A stretch of 64,000 bases of DNA from Aureicoccus marinus (GTDB lineage Bacteria; Bacteroidota; Bacteroidia; Flavobacteriales; Flavobacteriaceae), in assembly GCF_002954325.1 (NCBI RefSeq), contig NZ_MQVX01000001.1, forward strand, positions 563,546 to 627,545. Direction: 5' to 3'. Positions 25,024-34,487 of this stretch are shown here, one piece after another. The translations under genes were made by a program, and so were the position numbers. The notes below the pieces were generated by a model, which saw only the letters and a program-made list of their open reading frames with translations, was not told the DNA's origin and made no database searches. Each line of letters opens with the position of its first letter. The first letter of the stretch is position 1.

Positions 25024-27876
25024 ATGCCGAAAAGAAAAGACCTCAACTGTATCCTCATCATTGGTTCTGGACCGATCATTATCGGACAGGCGTGTGAATT
25101 TGATTATTCCGGTTCACAGGCGCTTCGATCTCTTCGCGAAGATGGTATCGAAACGATTCTGATCAACAGCAACCCGGCGACCATTATGACGGATCCTTCA
25201 ATGGCGGATCACATTTACCTGAAGCCATTGACCACAAAATCCATTATCGAAATTCTAAAGAAGCACGATAATATTGATGCTGTATTGCCAACGATGGGAG
25301 GGCAAACGGCACTGAACTTGTGTATTGAGGCAGACGAAAAAGGCATTTGGGAAGACTTCGGAGTAGAGATTATCGGTGTCGATATCGATGCGATCAACAT
25401 TACAGAAGACCGCGAGAAGTTCCGCGAGTTGATGTTGAAAATTGGAATCGGGATGCCTCCTCAAGCGGCGGCAACTTCCTTCCTTAAAGGAAAAGAAATT
25501 GCTCAAGAATTCGGTTTTCCATTGGTCATCCGGGCTTCTTTTACCCTTGGGGGTGCCGGAGCTGCGATCGTCCACGATCCAGACGATTTTGATGATTTAT
25601 TGAGTAATGCCCTGGAGGTTTCGCCTATTCACGAGGTGATGATCGATAAAGCCTTGATGGGGTGGAAGGAGTACGAGCTCGAGCTTTTGCGCGATAAGAA
25701 TGACAACGTTGTTATTATCTGTACCATCGAGAATATGGATCCTATGGGGATTCACACGGGGGATTCCATAACGGTAGCACCAGCCATGACCCTTTCTGAT
25801 CGTACCTTCCAGCGTATGCGTGATATGGCTTTGCACATGATGCGCAGTATTGGTGACTTTGCCGGAGGATGTAATGTGCAGTTCGCCGTAAGCCCTGACG
25901 AAGAAGAAGATATCATTGCTATAGAAATCAACCCTCGGGTATCTCGATCCTCAGCACTCGCTTCCAAAGCGACCGGTTATCCTATCGCAAAAATCGCCTC
26001 CAAGTTGGCCATCGGCTACACCTTGGATGAACTAAAGAACCAAATTACCCAGTCCACTTCGGCCTTGTTCGAGCCGACCCTGGATTATGTCATCGTTAAA
26101 ATCCCGCGTTGGAACTTCGACAAATTTGAAGGATCTGATCGTACCCTTGGCCTTCAAATGAAATCTGTAGGGGAGGTGATGGGAATCGGAAGATCCTTCC
26201 AGGAAGCCCTCCACAAGGCCACGCAGTCCTTGGAAATCAAACGAAACGGCTTGGGAGCTGATGGTAAAGGCTATACGGATTACGAGCAAATTATACAGAA
26301 GCTGACGGTACCCAGCTGGGACCGGGTTTTTGTGATTTACGATGCCATCCAATTGGGTATTCCATTGACTCGTATTCACGAAATAACCAAAATTGATATG
26401 TGGTTCCTGAAGCAATATGAGGAACTGCATTTCTTGGAGCAGGAGATTAGCCAGCATTCCATTGAGACCCTGCCCAAGGCCCTCTTATTGGAAGCCAAGC
26501 AGAAAGGATTTGCCGATCGTCAGATCGCGCATATGCTAGAATGTTACGAAAGTGAAGTACACAAGCGCCGGATGGATCAGGGCATCAACCGGGTCTTTAA
26601 GTTGGTGGACACCTGTGCAGCAGAGTTCCAGGCGATGACTCCTTATTATTATTCTACTTTCGAAGAGGAGATTGAAACCACTGACGGTAAGCGATTTGTG
26701 GCCAACGATAGCGCGGTTACCGACCGAAAGAAGATCCTGGTTTTGGGTTCAGGCCCAAACCGTATTGGTCAAGGCATTGAGTTTGATTATTGCTGTGTCC
26801 ACGGTGTATTGGCTTCTAGCGAATGCGGATACGAGACCATCATGATCAACTGTAACCCAGAAACCGTATCGACTGATTTTGATACGGCAGACAAGCTCTA
26901 CTTCGAGCCGGTATTCTGGGAACATATTTACGACATTATTCTGCATGAAAAGCCCGAAGGGGTGATCGTGCAGTTGGGAGGGCAAACCGCCCTTAAACTG
27001 GCGGAGAAGCTCGATCGTTACGGGATCAAGATTATCGGAACAAGCTACCAATCTCTTGATTTAGCCGAGGATCGGGGAAGTTTCTCGAACCTCTTGAAAG
27101 AACACAACATCCCTTATCCAAAATTTGGGGTGGCCGAGACAGCCGATCAGGCCTTGGCTTTGGCTGATGAATTGAACTTCCCACTTTTGGTGCGTCCTTC
27201 CTATGTATTGGGTGGACAAGGCATGAAGATCGTCATCAACAAGGAGGATTTAGAAGCCCACGTAGTGGACTTGCTTCGCAAAATCCCAAACAATAAACTG
27301 TTGTTGGATCACTACCTGGATGGAGCGATTGAGGCCGAGGCGGATGCCATTTGCGATGGGGAAGATGTCTATATCATCGGAATCATGGAGCATATTGAGC
27401 CCTGTGGTATTCACTCCGGAGATTCGAATGCCACCTTGCCTCCTTTTAACTTAGGAGAGTTCGTACTTCAACAGATCAAGGACCACACACGTAAAATCGC
27501 TTTGGCTTTGAACACAGTTGGTTTGATCAACATCCAATTCGCGATCAAGGACGATACGGTTTATATCATTGAAGCGAACCCAAGGGCGTCGAGAACAGTT
27601 CCGTTTATCTCTAAGGCTTATGGAGAGCCCTATGTCAATTATGCGACCAAGATCATGCTTGGCGATAAAAAGCTTAAGGACTTTAACTTTAAGCCGCATT
27701 TAGATGGGTATGCGATCAAGCAGCCGGTCTTCTCTTTTAACAAGTTCCCGAATGTGAATAAGAACCTTGGACCAGAAATGAAGAGTACAGGGGAAAGTAT
27801 CTTGTTCATCGATACCTTGAAGGACGATGAATTCTACAACCTCTACTCCAGAAGAAAGATGTATTTATCTAAATAG
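25024..27876 (+). CDS. carB: Carbamoyl-phosphate synthase large subunit
   Basis: Makes carbamoyl phosphate from bicarbonate, ammonia (from CarA) and two ATP, for pyrimidines and arginine. It has 950 residues with the two homologous ATP-grasp halves: the first begins with IIGSGPIIIGQACEFDYSG, the second near residue 570 with LVLGSGPNRIGQGIEFDYCC. The metal-binding IEINPRVSRSSALASKATGYP and its partner IEANPRASRTVPFISKAYGEP mark each half. The chain ends right after the second ATP-grasp region (YNLYSRRKMYLSK), so the C-terminal MGS-like allosteric domain of the 1070-residue enzymes is absent, as in other Flavobacteriia. carA is not in the window. Confidence 0.96.
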   Translation: MPKRKDLNCILIIGSGPIIIGQACEFDYSGSQALRSLREDGIETILINSNPATIMTDPSMADHIYLKPLTTKSIIEILKKHDNIDAVLPTMGGQTALNLCIEADEKGIWEDFGVEIIGVDIDAINITEDREKFRELMLKIGIGMPPQAAATSFLKGKEIAQEFGFPLVIRASFTLGGAGAAIVHDPDDFDDLLSNALEVSPIHEVMIDKALMGWKEYELELLRDKNDNVVIICTIENMDPMGIHTGDSITVAPAMTLSDRTFQRMRDMALHMMRSIGDFAGGCNVQFAVSPDEEEDIIAIEINPRVSRSSALASKATGYPIAKIASKLAIGYTLDELKNQITQSTSALFEPTLDYVIVKIPRWNFDKFEGSDRTLGLQMKSVGEVMGIGRSFQEALHKATQSLEIKRNGLGADGKGYTDYEQIIQKLTVPSWDRVFVIYDAIQLGIPLTRIHEITKIDMWFLKQYEELHFLEQEISQHSIETLPKALLLEAKQKGFADRQIAHMLECYESEVHKRRMDQGINRVFKLVDTCAAEFQAMTPYYYSTFEEEIETTDGKRFVANDSAVTDRKKILVLGSGPNRIGQGIEFDYCCVHGVLASSECGYETIMINCNPETVSTDFDTADKLYFEPVFWEHIYDIILHEKPEGVIVQLGGQTALKLAEKLDRYGIKIIGTSYQSLDLAEDRGSFSNLLKEHNIPYPKFGVAETADQALALADELNFPLLVRPSYVLGGQGMKIVINKEDLEAHVVDLLRKIPNNKLLLDHYLDGAIEAEADAICDGEDVYIIGIMEHIEPCGIHSGDSNATLPPFNLGEFVLQQIKDHTRKIALALNTVGLINIQFAIKDDTVYIIEANPRASRTVPFISKAYGEPYVNYATKIMLGDKKLKDFNFKPHLDGYAIKQPVFSFNKFPNVNKNLGPEMKSTGESILFIDTLKDDEFYNLYSRRKMYLSK

Positions 27877-27885
27877 GACCAGAGT

Positions 27886-28845
27886 TTAGAAAACAAGAAG
27901 AAAAGAGGGAAAAGGAGGCTTAGGCTTCCTTTTCCTTTTTTTGCCGCCTTCCTCATCGGAGGAACTCAAGGTTTCTGTGATGGGTAAGGCCTGTTGGTGA
28001 AAGAGTTGCGCTCGATTTTTATAGACGTCCAACAGCTCGGTTAGACGTGTTTGCATCTCGATTTGTTGCTGCTCGATCTCCCGGTACAAATTGTGAGCCG
28101 ACTTGAAGGCCGTCGAAAGTTCCAGAACCACAGGGTCTTCTTTTCCTACATGTACGAAGACTTTCTCAAGCATAGGTTTAATGAAGAAATTCTGGTGATA
28201 AGCCAGATCTTCATAGGATGCAAATTGGCTGTGGTAGGCATCGTAGATCGATTTGATTTCCTGATGACCCTCGGTGCCCGTAATAGATACAAGTTGAAGG
28301 ACTTCAGATCCTCTTTTAAGCAAATCGTAGACCATCGAAAGATAGACCGATTTACGCTTCAGGTCTTCGTCTTGGGCGGCAGCCAGCAATTGACGCAGGT
28401 CTTTGTCTTGAGCGATAAAGAAATCAACAGAAGACGTCATTTCGTGATAAGCCCCCATATTTTCCTGGCCAAATTGATCGATATAGGCTTCGAAGTAGTC
28501 CTCGTTATTCAGGAGATTCGAAAGTCTTTCTAGGTGCTGTTGACTATTCGGTGCCAAGGAAGGGAAGTACAAAGGGCCTGTCTTCATTTCGCCGATCAAA
28601 CGATTTAAATTTTCAAGAAATAGCTGACTTTGGCTCTGGCTGGCCCGCACAAGTCCACCTAAATAGCGCATACGGCGCCCGTCCTTTTCGGAGGCGAGGC
28701 GACTCACTTTTTGCTTGTCGAGTCTGGTCAGGAGGTAGTAAATCAAGAGCGCACTCAGGGCTCCACCAAGGGCAGCCAGGGTGTTCTTGAGAAAGTCTCG
28801 GTCAAAAAAAGATTTCCACTCCGATTTGGTCATAGAGTTTACCAC
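27886..28845 (-). CDS. Membrane-anchored helical protein of unknown function
   Basis: A 319-residue protein with one transmembrane segment near the N-terminus (TLAALGGALSALLIYYLL, about residues 20-37) and then an extended helical, charged region. I recognise no domain. The last 15 residues (KPKPPFPSFLLVF) overlap a strong carB terminator. The A7 tract just before them offers another reading: one more A gives GGKKKEKEA and a stop at 27920, for 308 residues. So the C-terminus may be another frame error. It is convergent with carB. Confidence 0.6.
   Translation of the reverse strand: MVNSMTKSEWKSFFDRDFLKNTLAALGGALSALLIYYLLTRLDKQKVSRLASEKDGRRMRYLGGLVRASQSQSQLFLENLNRLIGEMKTGPLYFPSLAPNSQQHLERLSNLLNNEDYFEAYIDQFGQENMGAYHEMTSSVDFFIAQDKDLRQLLAAAQDEDLKRKSVYLSMVYDLLKRGSEVLQLVSITGTEGHQEIKSIYDAYHSQFASYEDLAYHQNFFIKPMLEKVFVHVGKEDPVVLELSTAFKSAHNLYREIEQQQIEMQTRLTELLDVYKNRAQLFHQQALPITETLSSSDEEGGKKRKRKPKPPFPSFLLVF
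27908..27942 (+). terminator. Intrinsic terminator after carB
   Basis: A 12-bp stem (GGAAAAGGAGGC at 27908-27919 with 27924-27935, one wobble) and T7 at 27936-27942, 31 bases after the carB stop. It lies inside the predicted 3' end of the convergent gene. Confidence 0.7.
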
Positions 28846-28904
28846 TAGATTCCTAAATATAAGGAAAAGCCTCTATCTCAACAGCTAACCGATTGGTCTT
28901 TTTG

Positions 28905-30319
28905 TTAAATCTTAGACCATTTTGTATGGAAAGTCCCTTCTCTGTCGGTACGTTCGTAGGTGTGCGAGCCAAAATAATCGCGTTGTGCCTGAATCATATT
29001 GGTCGGCATTCTGCGGCTGGTAAAGCACTCAAAATACAAAAGAGTTGTTGACAAAGCCGGTAAAGAAATTCCGTTACTGATGCTGTAGCTCAAAAGGCTT
29101 CTGGTTGACGCAACGCAGCTTTGAACTTTGGCCACAAAAGAGGGGGCGAGTAGCAAATGTTTTAGGTGGGGTTCCTCTTGGTACGCCTGCGCGATATCTT
29201 CCAGCAGTGCCGCTCGAATGATACAGCCTTCCCTCCAGATTTTGGCAATGGCAACCATAGGCAATTCATAGCCGTATTCACTGGAAGCCTCTGCGAGCAG
29301 ATGCATACCCTGCGCATAGGATACCAAGAATCCAAAATAGAGGGCCTCCTCAGCCATTTTCATCAAGTCCTTTTGATTGAGATTTTCGGGGATAGGGCGG
29401 TGGTATTTGGCATCAGCTCCTCCCTTAGGGCTTTGAGTCCACTAAGCCCCCTCATGGTAACGGCCATATCAATGGTTGGAACAGGGATGCCCAGGTCCAT
29501 TGCATTTTGAGAGGTCCATTTTCCGGTGCCTTTTTGCTTGGCCTTATCCAAAATTCGGTCTATGAGGAATCCCTCTTCCAGCGGGTCCTTTTGCTGTAAA
29601 ATGTCTGCGGTAATTTCGACTAAGAAGGACTGCAACCGGCCGGTATTCCACTCGCTGAATCGCTCGGACATTTCGAGATTGGTCGCATTGCTGGATTTTT
29701 TCATCAGGTCATACATCTCAGTAAGCATCTGCATCAAGGCGTATTCGATGCCATTGTGAACCATTTTGACGTAGTTGCCGGCCGACTTTTTCCCCATGTA
29801 AGCAACACAGGGTTCTCCTTCAAATTTAGCCGCTGCCGCTTCAAATACCGGTTGAATAAGCGGATAAGCTTCAGGGGATCCACCGGGCATAATACTCGGA
29901 CCTTTTCGAGCACCCTCGGCTCCTCCTGAGACTCCGGCTCCCAGATAGAGGATTCCTTTTTCTTTGAGTTCTGCCTCCCGCCGATCCGTATCGGTGTAAT
30001 AGGAATTTCCACCATCGATTAAGAGGTCTCCTGGACGGAGTAATGGCAAGAGGTTCGCGATGACTTGATCTACTATTTTACCTGCAGGAACCAGCATCAT
30101 AATTCTTCTGGGTTGCTTCAGGGATGATACAAACTCACTCGCCTGAGTCGTTGCATTGACCCGATCCGGATTTCCACCTTCCGCTATCAGGGTGTCAACC
30201 TGCTCTTGGCTTACGTCTAAACCGGCTGCAGCAAAGTTATTGTCAGCCACATTCAGGATAAAATTGCGTCCCATAACACCCAGTCCAACCAGGCCAAAAT
30301 CGTAGTGTTGTTTTTTCAT
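28905..30319 (-). CDS. gnd: 6-phosphogluconate dehydrogenase, decarboxylating (one-base frameshift in this sequence)
   Basis: Third enzyme of the oxidative pentose phosphate pathway: 6-phosphogluconate plus NADP+ to ribulose 5-phosphate, CO2 and NADPH. Starts at 30319 (MKKQHYDFGLVGLGVMGRNF, the nucleotide-binding loop). Substrate and catalytic motifs follow: LYLGAGVSGGAEGARKGPSI and the Lys/Asn region GKKSAGNYVKMVHNGIEYA. The frame then breaks near 29411: as written it reads LREELMPNTTALSP, while one extra base gives LMAKYHRPIPENLNQKDLMK and runs on into EGCIIRAALLEDI and the HTKWSKI end. Repaired length is 471 residues, the usual size. It is divergent from zwf. Confidence 0.92.
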
Positions 30320-30425
30320 CTGTCTTCCAATTGATTCCTCAGGAATGCACCGGCCTTGACCGGCTTTGTCCAAAGAGGAACCTAAAATAAACCTTATCTT
30401 CGTCGGGTACAAGCCAACGACTATT

Positions 30426-31964
30426 ATGCCACTGTCTAAAACCGATCACCAACTCTTGGTAATCTTCGGAGCCTCAGGAGATTTGACGGCCCGAAAGCTC
30501 GTTCCAGCCCTCTTTAATTTGTACGTTGCGCGGCAACTACCCGAGAATTTTGCCGTCTTAGGCGTGAGTCGCAGCCCGATGAGTGATGAAGAATTTCGGG
30601 ACCGAGTCGTGGAAAAAAGCCCCTATTTAGAGAAACGTCTCGACGATTTACGGGAAGACTATATCAAGCGGTTTTCCAGTCGCTTTTTCTATGAAGATGT
30701 CGGTGGTAGTTATGAAGATTCTTACGGCCCCTTAAAAGAACGAATTGACCGAATCAATGTGCAGATGGGGACCCGAGGCAATTATATCTTTTACCTTTCG
30801 ACCCCACCGGTCCTGTACAAGACGATTGCGGCCAAATTAGCTGAGCAAGATCTGAACAAGCAGGTAGAGGGGTGGCGACGGTTGATCGTTGAAAAGCCTT
30901 TTGGTTACAGCTTGGATTCAGCCAAAGAACTCAATCAGGGATTGCAGCAGTATTTCAACGAAAAGCAGATCTACCGTATCGATCATTACTTGGGTAAAGA
31001 GACGGTGCAAAACCTCTTGGTTACGCGTTTTTCTAATTCCATCTTTGAGCCCTTGTGGAATAGAAATTACATCCACCACGTTGAAATCACCAATGCGGAA
31101 CAGGTGGGTGTTGAAAAAAGAGGGGGGTACTACGATAAATCCGGTGCTGTCCGCGATATGTTCCAAAACCACCTCCTGCAAATTGTCTCCTTGGTGGTTA
31201 TGGAGCCACCCATAAGCAACCGTCCTGAAGACATACGAAACGAAAAAGTAAAAGCGCTGAAGTCACTGCGGGTGATGAAAAGCGAAGAAGAACTTCATCA
31301 AAACACGATCAGGGGTCAATACGTGGCCTCTGAAGTTGATGGAGTAAAGGTCAAAGGCTACCGGGAAGAAGAAGGGGTAGACCCCATTTCGACCACAGAA
31401 ACCTATGCAGCCATTAAGTTCTATGTGGACAACTGGCGCTGGGAAGGAGTTCCCTTTTACGTACGAACAGCTAAACGCATGCCGACCAAGGTGACTGAAG
31501 TGGTGATTCACTTTAAAACACCGCACCATCAGATTTTCAAGGATGTAGGTATGGACAACAAGGACAATAAGCTGATCATCCGCATTCAGCCCAACGAGGG
31601 AATGATGATCAAGTTCGGAGTTAAGGTACCCGGTCAAGGTTTTAAGGTTGAGCGGGCAAACCTCGACTTTTACTATTCCTCTTTAGCCGAAACTTATGTG
31701 ATGCAGGCCTATGAACGCCTTTTGCTCGATGCCATGCAGGGGGATGCTACCCTCTATGCTCGAGCCGACGAAGTGGAAGCGGCCTGGGAATTCGTAGATC
31801 CCATTCTGGGTTATTGGAAAAAAGGAGCCAATGTAAGGATGTATGGCTATGCGGCAGGGGTTTGGGGTCCAGAGCACGCTGACGAGTTGATCGAAGGCTT
31901 GGGCTATTGGAGAAACCCCGGAGAACACTTGACTGATGACCCGGGCTATTGTGTAATTTGTTAA
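30426..31964 (+). CDS. zwf: Glucose-6-phosphate 1-dehydrogenase
   Basis: First enzyme of the oxidative pentose phosphate pathway: glucose 6-phosphate plus NADP+ to 6-phosphogluconolactone. 512 residues from the Met at 30426 (MPLSKTDHQLLVIFGASGDL, with the dinucleotide loop GASGDLTARKL). The signature with the catalytic His is RIDHYLGKETVQNLLVTRFS and the substrate-binding Lys is in IVEKPFGYS. The upstream Met at 30366 lies in the intergenic region and is not used. pgl follows after seven bases, and gnd runs the opposite way, so the whole oxidative branch is grouped here. Confidence 0.96.
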   Translation: MPLSKTDHQLLVIFGASGDLTARKLVPALFNLYVARQLPENFAVLGVSRSPMSDEEFRDRVVEKSPYLEKRLDDLREDYIKRFSSRFFYEDVGGSYEDSYGPLKERIDRINVQMGTRGNYIFYLSTPPVLYKTIAAKLAEQDLNKQVEGWRRLIVEKPFGYSLDSAKELNQGLQQYFNEKQIYRIDHYLGKETVQNLLVTRFSNSIFEPLWNRNYIHHVEITNAEQVGVEKRGGYYDKSGAVRDMFQNHLLQIVSLVVMEPPISNRPEDIRNEKVKALKSLRVMKSEEELHQNTIRGQYVASEVDGVKVKGYREEEGVDPISTTETYAAIKFYVDNWRWEGVPFYVRTAKRMPTKVTEVVIHFKTPHHQIFKDVGMDNKDNKLIIRIQPNEGMMIKFGVKVPGQGFKVERANLDFYYSSLAETYVMQAYERLLLDAMQGDATLYARADEVEAAWEFVDPILGYWKKGANVRMYGYAAGVWGPEHADELIEGLGYWRNPGEHLTDDPGYCVIC

Positions 31965-31971
31965 GCAACTC

Positions 31972-32694
31972 ATGTTTAGAAACCGTGCGGTTTTCGCAGA
32001 TAAAGAAGAACTAGCAGAGGCTTTTGCGGCCTACTTGATTCAAAGAATTCGATCCAAACGAGAGGGATTTCACCTCTGCCTTTCCGGCGGGAGTACCCCG
32101 GGCCTGACCTTTGAAATCTTGGCGGCCAATTACAAGCAGGCCGTTGCCTGGAATGATGTGCATTGGTACTGGGGGGACGAGCGCTGTGTAGCTCCCGAGG
32201 ATAAGGAGAGCAATTACGGTATGACCCAGGAGAAACTGCTTTCCAGGATAGGAGTGGATCCCGAAAAGGTTCACCGTATTCAGGGAGAAGATGATCCCGC
32301 CGGCGAAGCCCTTCGTTATGGTGTGCTTTTGGACGATACTTTGCCGAAGAAAAACTTTTTGCCCTCCTTTGATCTGCTGATGTTGGGTCTGGGTGATGAT
32401 GGGCATACCGCCTCTATTTTTCCACACGAAATTGACCTTTGGGAGGCTGATGACTACTGCGTTGTGGCGGAACACCCGAAGAGCGGTCAGAAGAGAATTA
32501 GCCTGAACGGAGCTTTGATTAACAACGCCGAGGAGGTTTGCTTTTTAGTTGCTGGAGAGCAAAAATCAGAGGTCATTGCGGATCTATACTTCCGAAAAGT
32601 CGGATACGATGAATACCCTTCGCACCTGGTAAGACCAACCAACGGTCAATTGCAGTGGTTCTTGGATCGGGATGCGGCGGATTACTTGCCTTAA
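31972..32694 (+). CDS. pgl: 6-phosphogluconolactonase
   Basis: Hydrolyses 6-phosphogluconolactone to 6-phosphogluconate, the step between Zwf and Gnd. A 240-residue DevB/SOL-type enzyme: phosphate loop LCLSGGSTPGLTFEILA, HWYWGDERCV and the catalytic GLGDDGHTASIFP with its His. It follows zwf by seven bases on the same strand. Its stop overlaps the convergent gene at 32691 by four bases. Confidence 0.95.
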   Translation: MFRNRAVFADKEELAEAFAAYLIQRIRSKREGFHLCLSGGSTPGLTFEILAANYKQAVAWNDVHWYWGDERCVAPEDKESNYGMTQEKLLSRIGVDPEKVHRIQGEDDPAGEALRYGVLLDDTLPKKNFLPSFDLLMLGLGDDGHTASIFPHEIDLWEADDYCVVAEHPKSGQKRISLNGALINNAEEVCFLVAGEQKSEVIADLYFRKVGYDEYPSHLVRPTNGQLQWFLDRDAADYLP

Positions 32695-33080
32695 TTTTTA
32701 GATTCTGTAGCGGTTTTGCGCTTGAGGTGAGGGGAGTCTTCCAGCTCTACCTTGGTGATGTAGTACTTGGTGTCTCCTAACCAGAAGAAGGTGCCAAAGC
32801 GCTCTTTATAGGTGACTTTGACGTATTTGCCTTGATAATCAATCATGCGCTCGACCACCTCTTGGTTCTTGTCTTCGACAGAAAAAGAAAAGATCTGCGC
32901 ACCAGAAATACCTTGACTGATTTCTCCTTCCCAGGTTTTGACGATCACCCCTTTGTGGCTGAATTTAATCAGCTCTCCGGACCGCACTCCCTCGCTAAAA
33001 GTAGCGTAATAGATGAAGGCAAAATAGATGCCACCGCCGATCAGGATTAAAAATAAAAGGGTAGAAACAATTCTTCTCAT
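32691..33080 (-). CDS. Small membrane protein next to pgl, function unknown
   Basis: A 129-residue protein with one N-terminal transmembrane segment (IVSTLLFLILIGGGIYFAFI) and a probable beta-rich domain: GVRSGELIKFSHKGVIVKTW, EGEISQGISGAQIFSFSVED, YVKVTYKERFGTFFWLGDTKYYI. Homologues beside zwf/pgl in flavobacteria are sometimes labelled 6-phosphogluconate dehydrogenase, but nothing here resembles that enzyme (no nucleotide-binding loop, far too short), so I do not transfer the name. Confidence 0.75.
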   Translation of the reverse strand: MRRIVSTLLFLILIGGGIYFAFIYYATFSEGVRSGELIKFSHKGVIVKTWEGEISQGISGAQIFSFSVEDKNQEVVERMIDYQGKYVKVTYKERFGTFFWLGDTKYYITKVELEDSPHLKRKTATESKN

Positions 33081-33089
33081 TTACCTGGT

Positions 33090-34472
33090 TTAGGACGTTA
33101 AGGTAGTGTTTTCGATTTCATCTGGCGCTTCTGGCTGTTGTTGAGCGCGATTTAAAATGGCTTCGGGCAGGGCTTTTTTTGCTTTAGCCCCCATTTGTTT
33201 GAGCTTTTGTACACTGACCACCAGGTTACCACGACCGAGTACCAGCTTGTTCATGGCGCCTTCGTATTCCTTTTTGGCATCATCCATGCGCTTGCCTACG
33301 CGGGTGAGATCGCCGACAAAGCCTTCAAACTTATCGTAGAGAGCTCCCGCCTGTCGGGCAATTTCGATGGCATTTTTACGCTGCTTTTCGTTCACCCACA
33401 TGCTGTCTATCGTTCGCAAGGTCGCCAATAGGGTAGTCGGGGTCACGATCACAATATTCTTTTCGAAAGCCTTGACATAGAAGTCGTTGTTGTGGTTCAT
33501 GGCCAGGGCGAAGGCAGGTTCAATGGGAACAAAGAGAAGCACAAAATCGGGGCTTTCCATTTGGTACAGATCCTCGTATTTTTTGGCCGAGAGCTGATCG
33601 ATGTGCCGCTGAAGGGAAATCATGTGCTGTTTCAGTGCCTTTTGTTGATCTTCTTCGGATTCGGCATTGACATAGCGCTCGTAATCGGTTAGAGAAACCT
33701 TGGAATCGACAATCATTTTTTTGCCATCCGGCAGGTGGATGATGACATCGGGCATAAGGCGTTGGCCGTCTTCACCGATATGACTTTGCTGCACGCTGTA
33801 CTCCCGGTCTTTTTCTAAGCCGGATTTTTCCAGAACACGCTCCAGAACCAACTCGCCCCAGTTCCCTTGCATCTTGCTGTCTCCTTTGAGGGCTTTGGTC
33901 AGGTTCTCCGTTTCTTTGGTCATCTTCATATTTTGAGCCTGAAGATGTTCCAGTTGTTGTTTTAGGGCTGCATGGATACCAATATTCGCCTTTTGTGTAT
34001 CGTCAACTTTGGTTTCGAACTGTTTGATTTTTTCTTTTAGAGGATCCAGAATCACTTTGATATTTTTCTGGTTCTGTAGGGCAAACTTTTCGCTTTTCTC
34101 GTCTAAAATTTTCTGAGCCAGGTTTTCGAACTCCAAGGTGAACTTTTCCTGTAGCTTTTCGAGTTCTTCTTTTTGATCTTCTAGCTGTTTCACCACTCCT
34201 TCTCGGCGGAGTTCACTTTCTTGAAGTTTAAGCTTAAGCCCTTCCTGCTCCTGTAAAATCTGCTGTTTAATCTCCTCAGATTTCTGCAGTTGTCCGCGGA
34301 GTTCATCCACCTGCTTTTCTTGTTGAAGCTGCCTTTCGGCCCAGAGCCCTTCCTGCCCCTGGCCCAGCTTCTTTTGTACAAAGAATCCAAGCAGTCCTCC
34401 CAATACAAGGGTGACAAAGAGAAGCAATACAAATACGAAAGGGTCTAAGGTCATTGGGAATGAAAATTTCAA
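33090..34472 (-). CDS. rmuC: RmuC-family DNA recombination protein
   Basis: A 460-residue protein with an N-terminal membrane helix (FVFVLLLFVTLVLGGLLGFF), a long coiled coil (about residues 35-190, rich in Glu, Gln, Lys and Leu) and the RmuC domain: GNWGELVLERVLEKSGLEKD, DVIIHLPDGKKMIVDSKVSL and the later VIVTPTTLLATLRTI. RmuC limits recombination at inverted repeats in E. coli; a nuclease-like PD-(D/E)xK core has been proposed for the family. The ATG at 34454 (MTLDPFVF) is as plausible a start as 34472. It is 15 bases downstream of the B12 ABC ATPase gene. Confidence 0.88.
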   Translation of the reverse strand: MKFSFPMTLDPFVFVLLLFVTLVLGGLLGFFVQKKLGQGQEGLWAERQLQQEKQVDELRGQLQKSEEIKQQILQEQEGLKLKLQESELRREGVVKQLEDQKEELEKLQEKFTLEFENLAQKILDEKSEKFALQNQKNIKVILDPLKEKIKQFETKVDDTQKANIGIHAALKQQLEHLQAQNMKMTKETENLTKALKGDSKMQGNWGELVLERVLEKSGLEKDREYSVQQSHIGEDGQRLMPDVIIHLPDGKKMIVDSKVSLTDYERYVNAESEEDQQKALKQHMISLQRHIDQLSAKKYEDLYQMESPDFVLLFVPIEPAFALAMNHNNDFYVKAFEKNIVIVTPTTLLATLRTIDSMWVNEKQRKNAIEIARQAGALYDKFEGFVGDLTRVGKRMDDAKKEYEGAMNKLVLGRGNLVVSVQKLKQMGAKAKKALPEAILNRAQQQPEAPDEIENTTLTS

Positions 34473-34487
34473 TTAAAGATACCGAAA

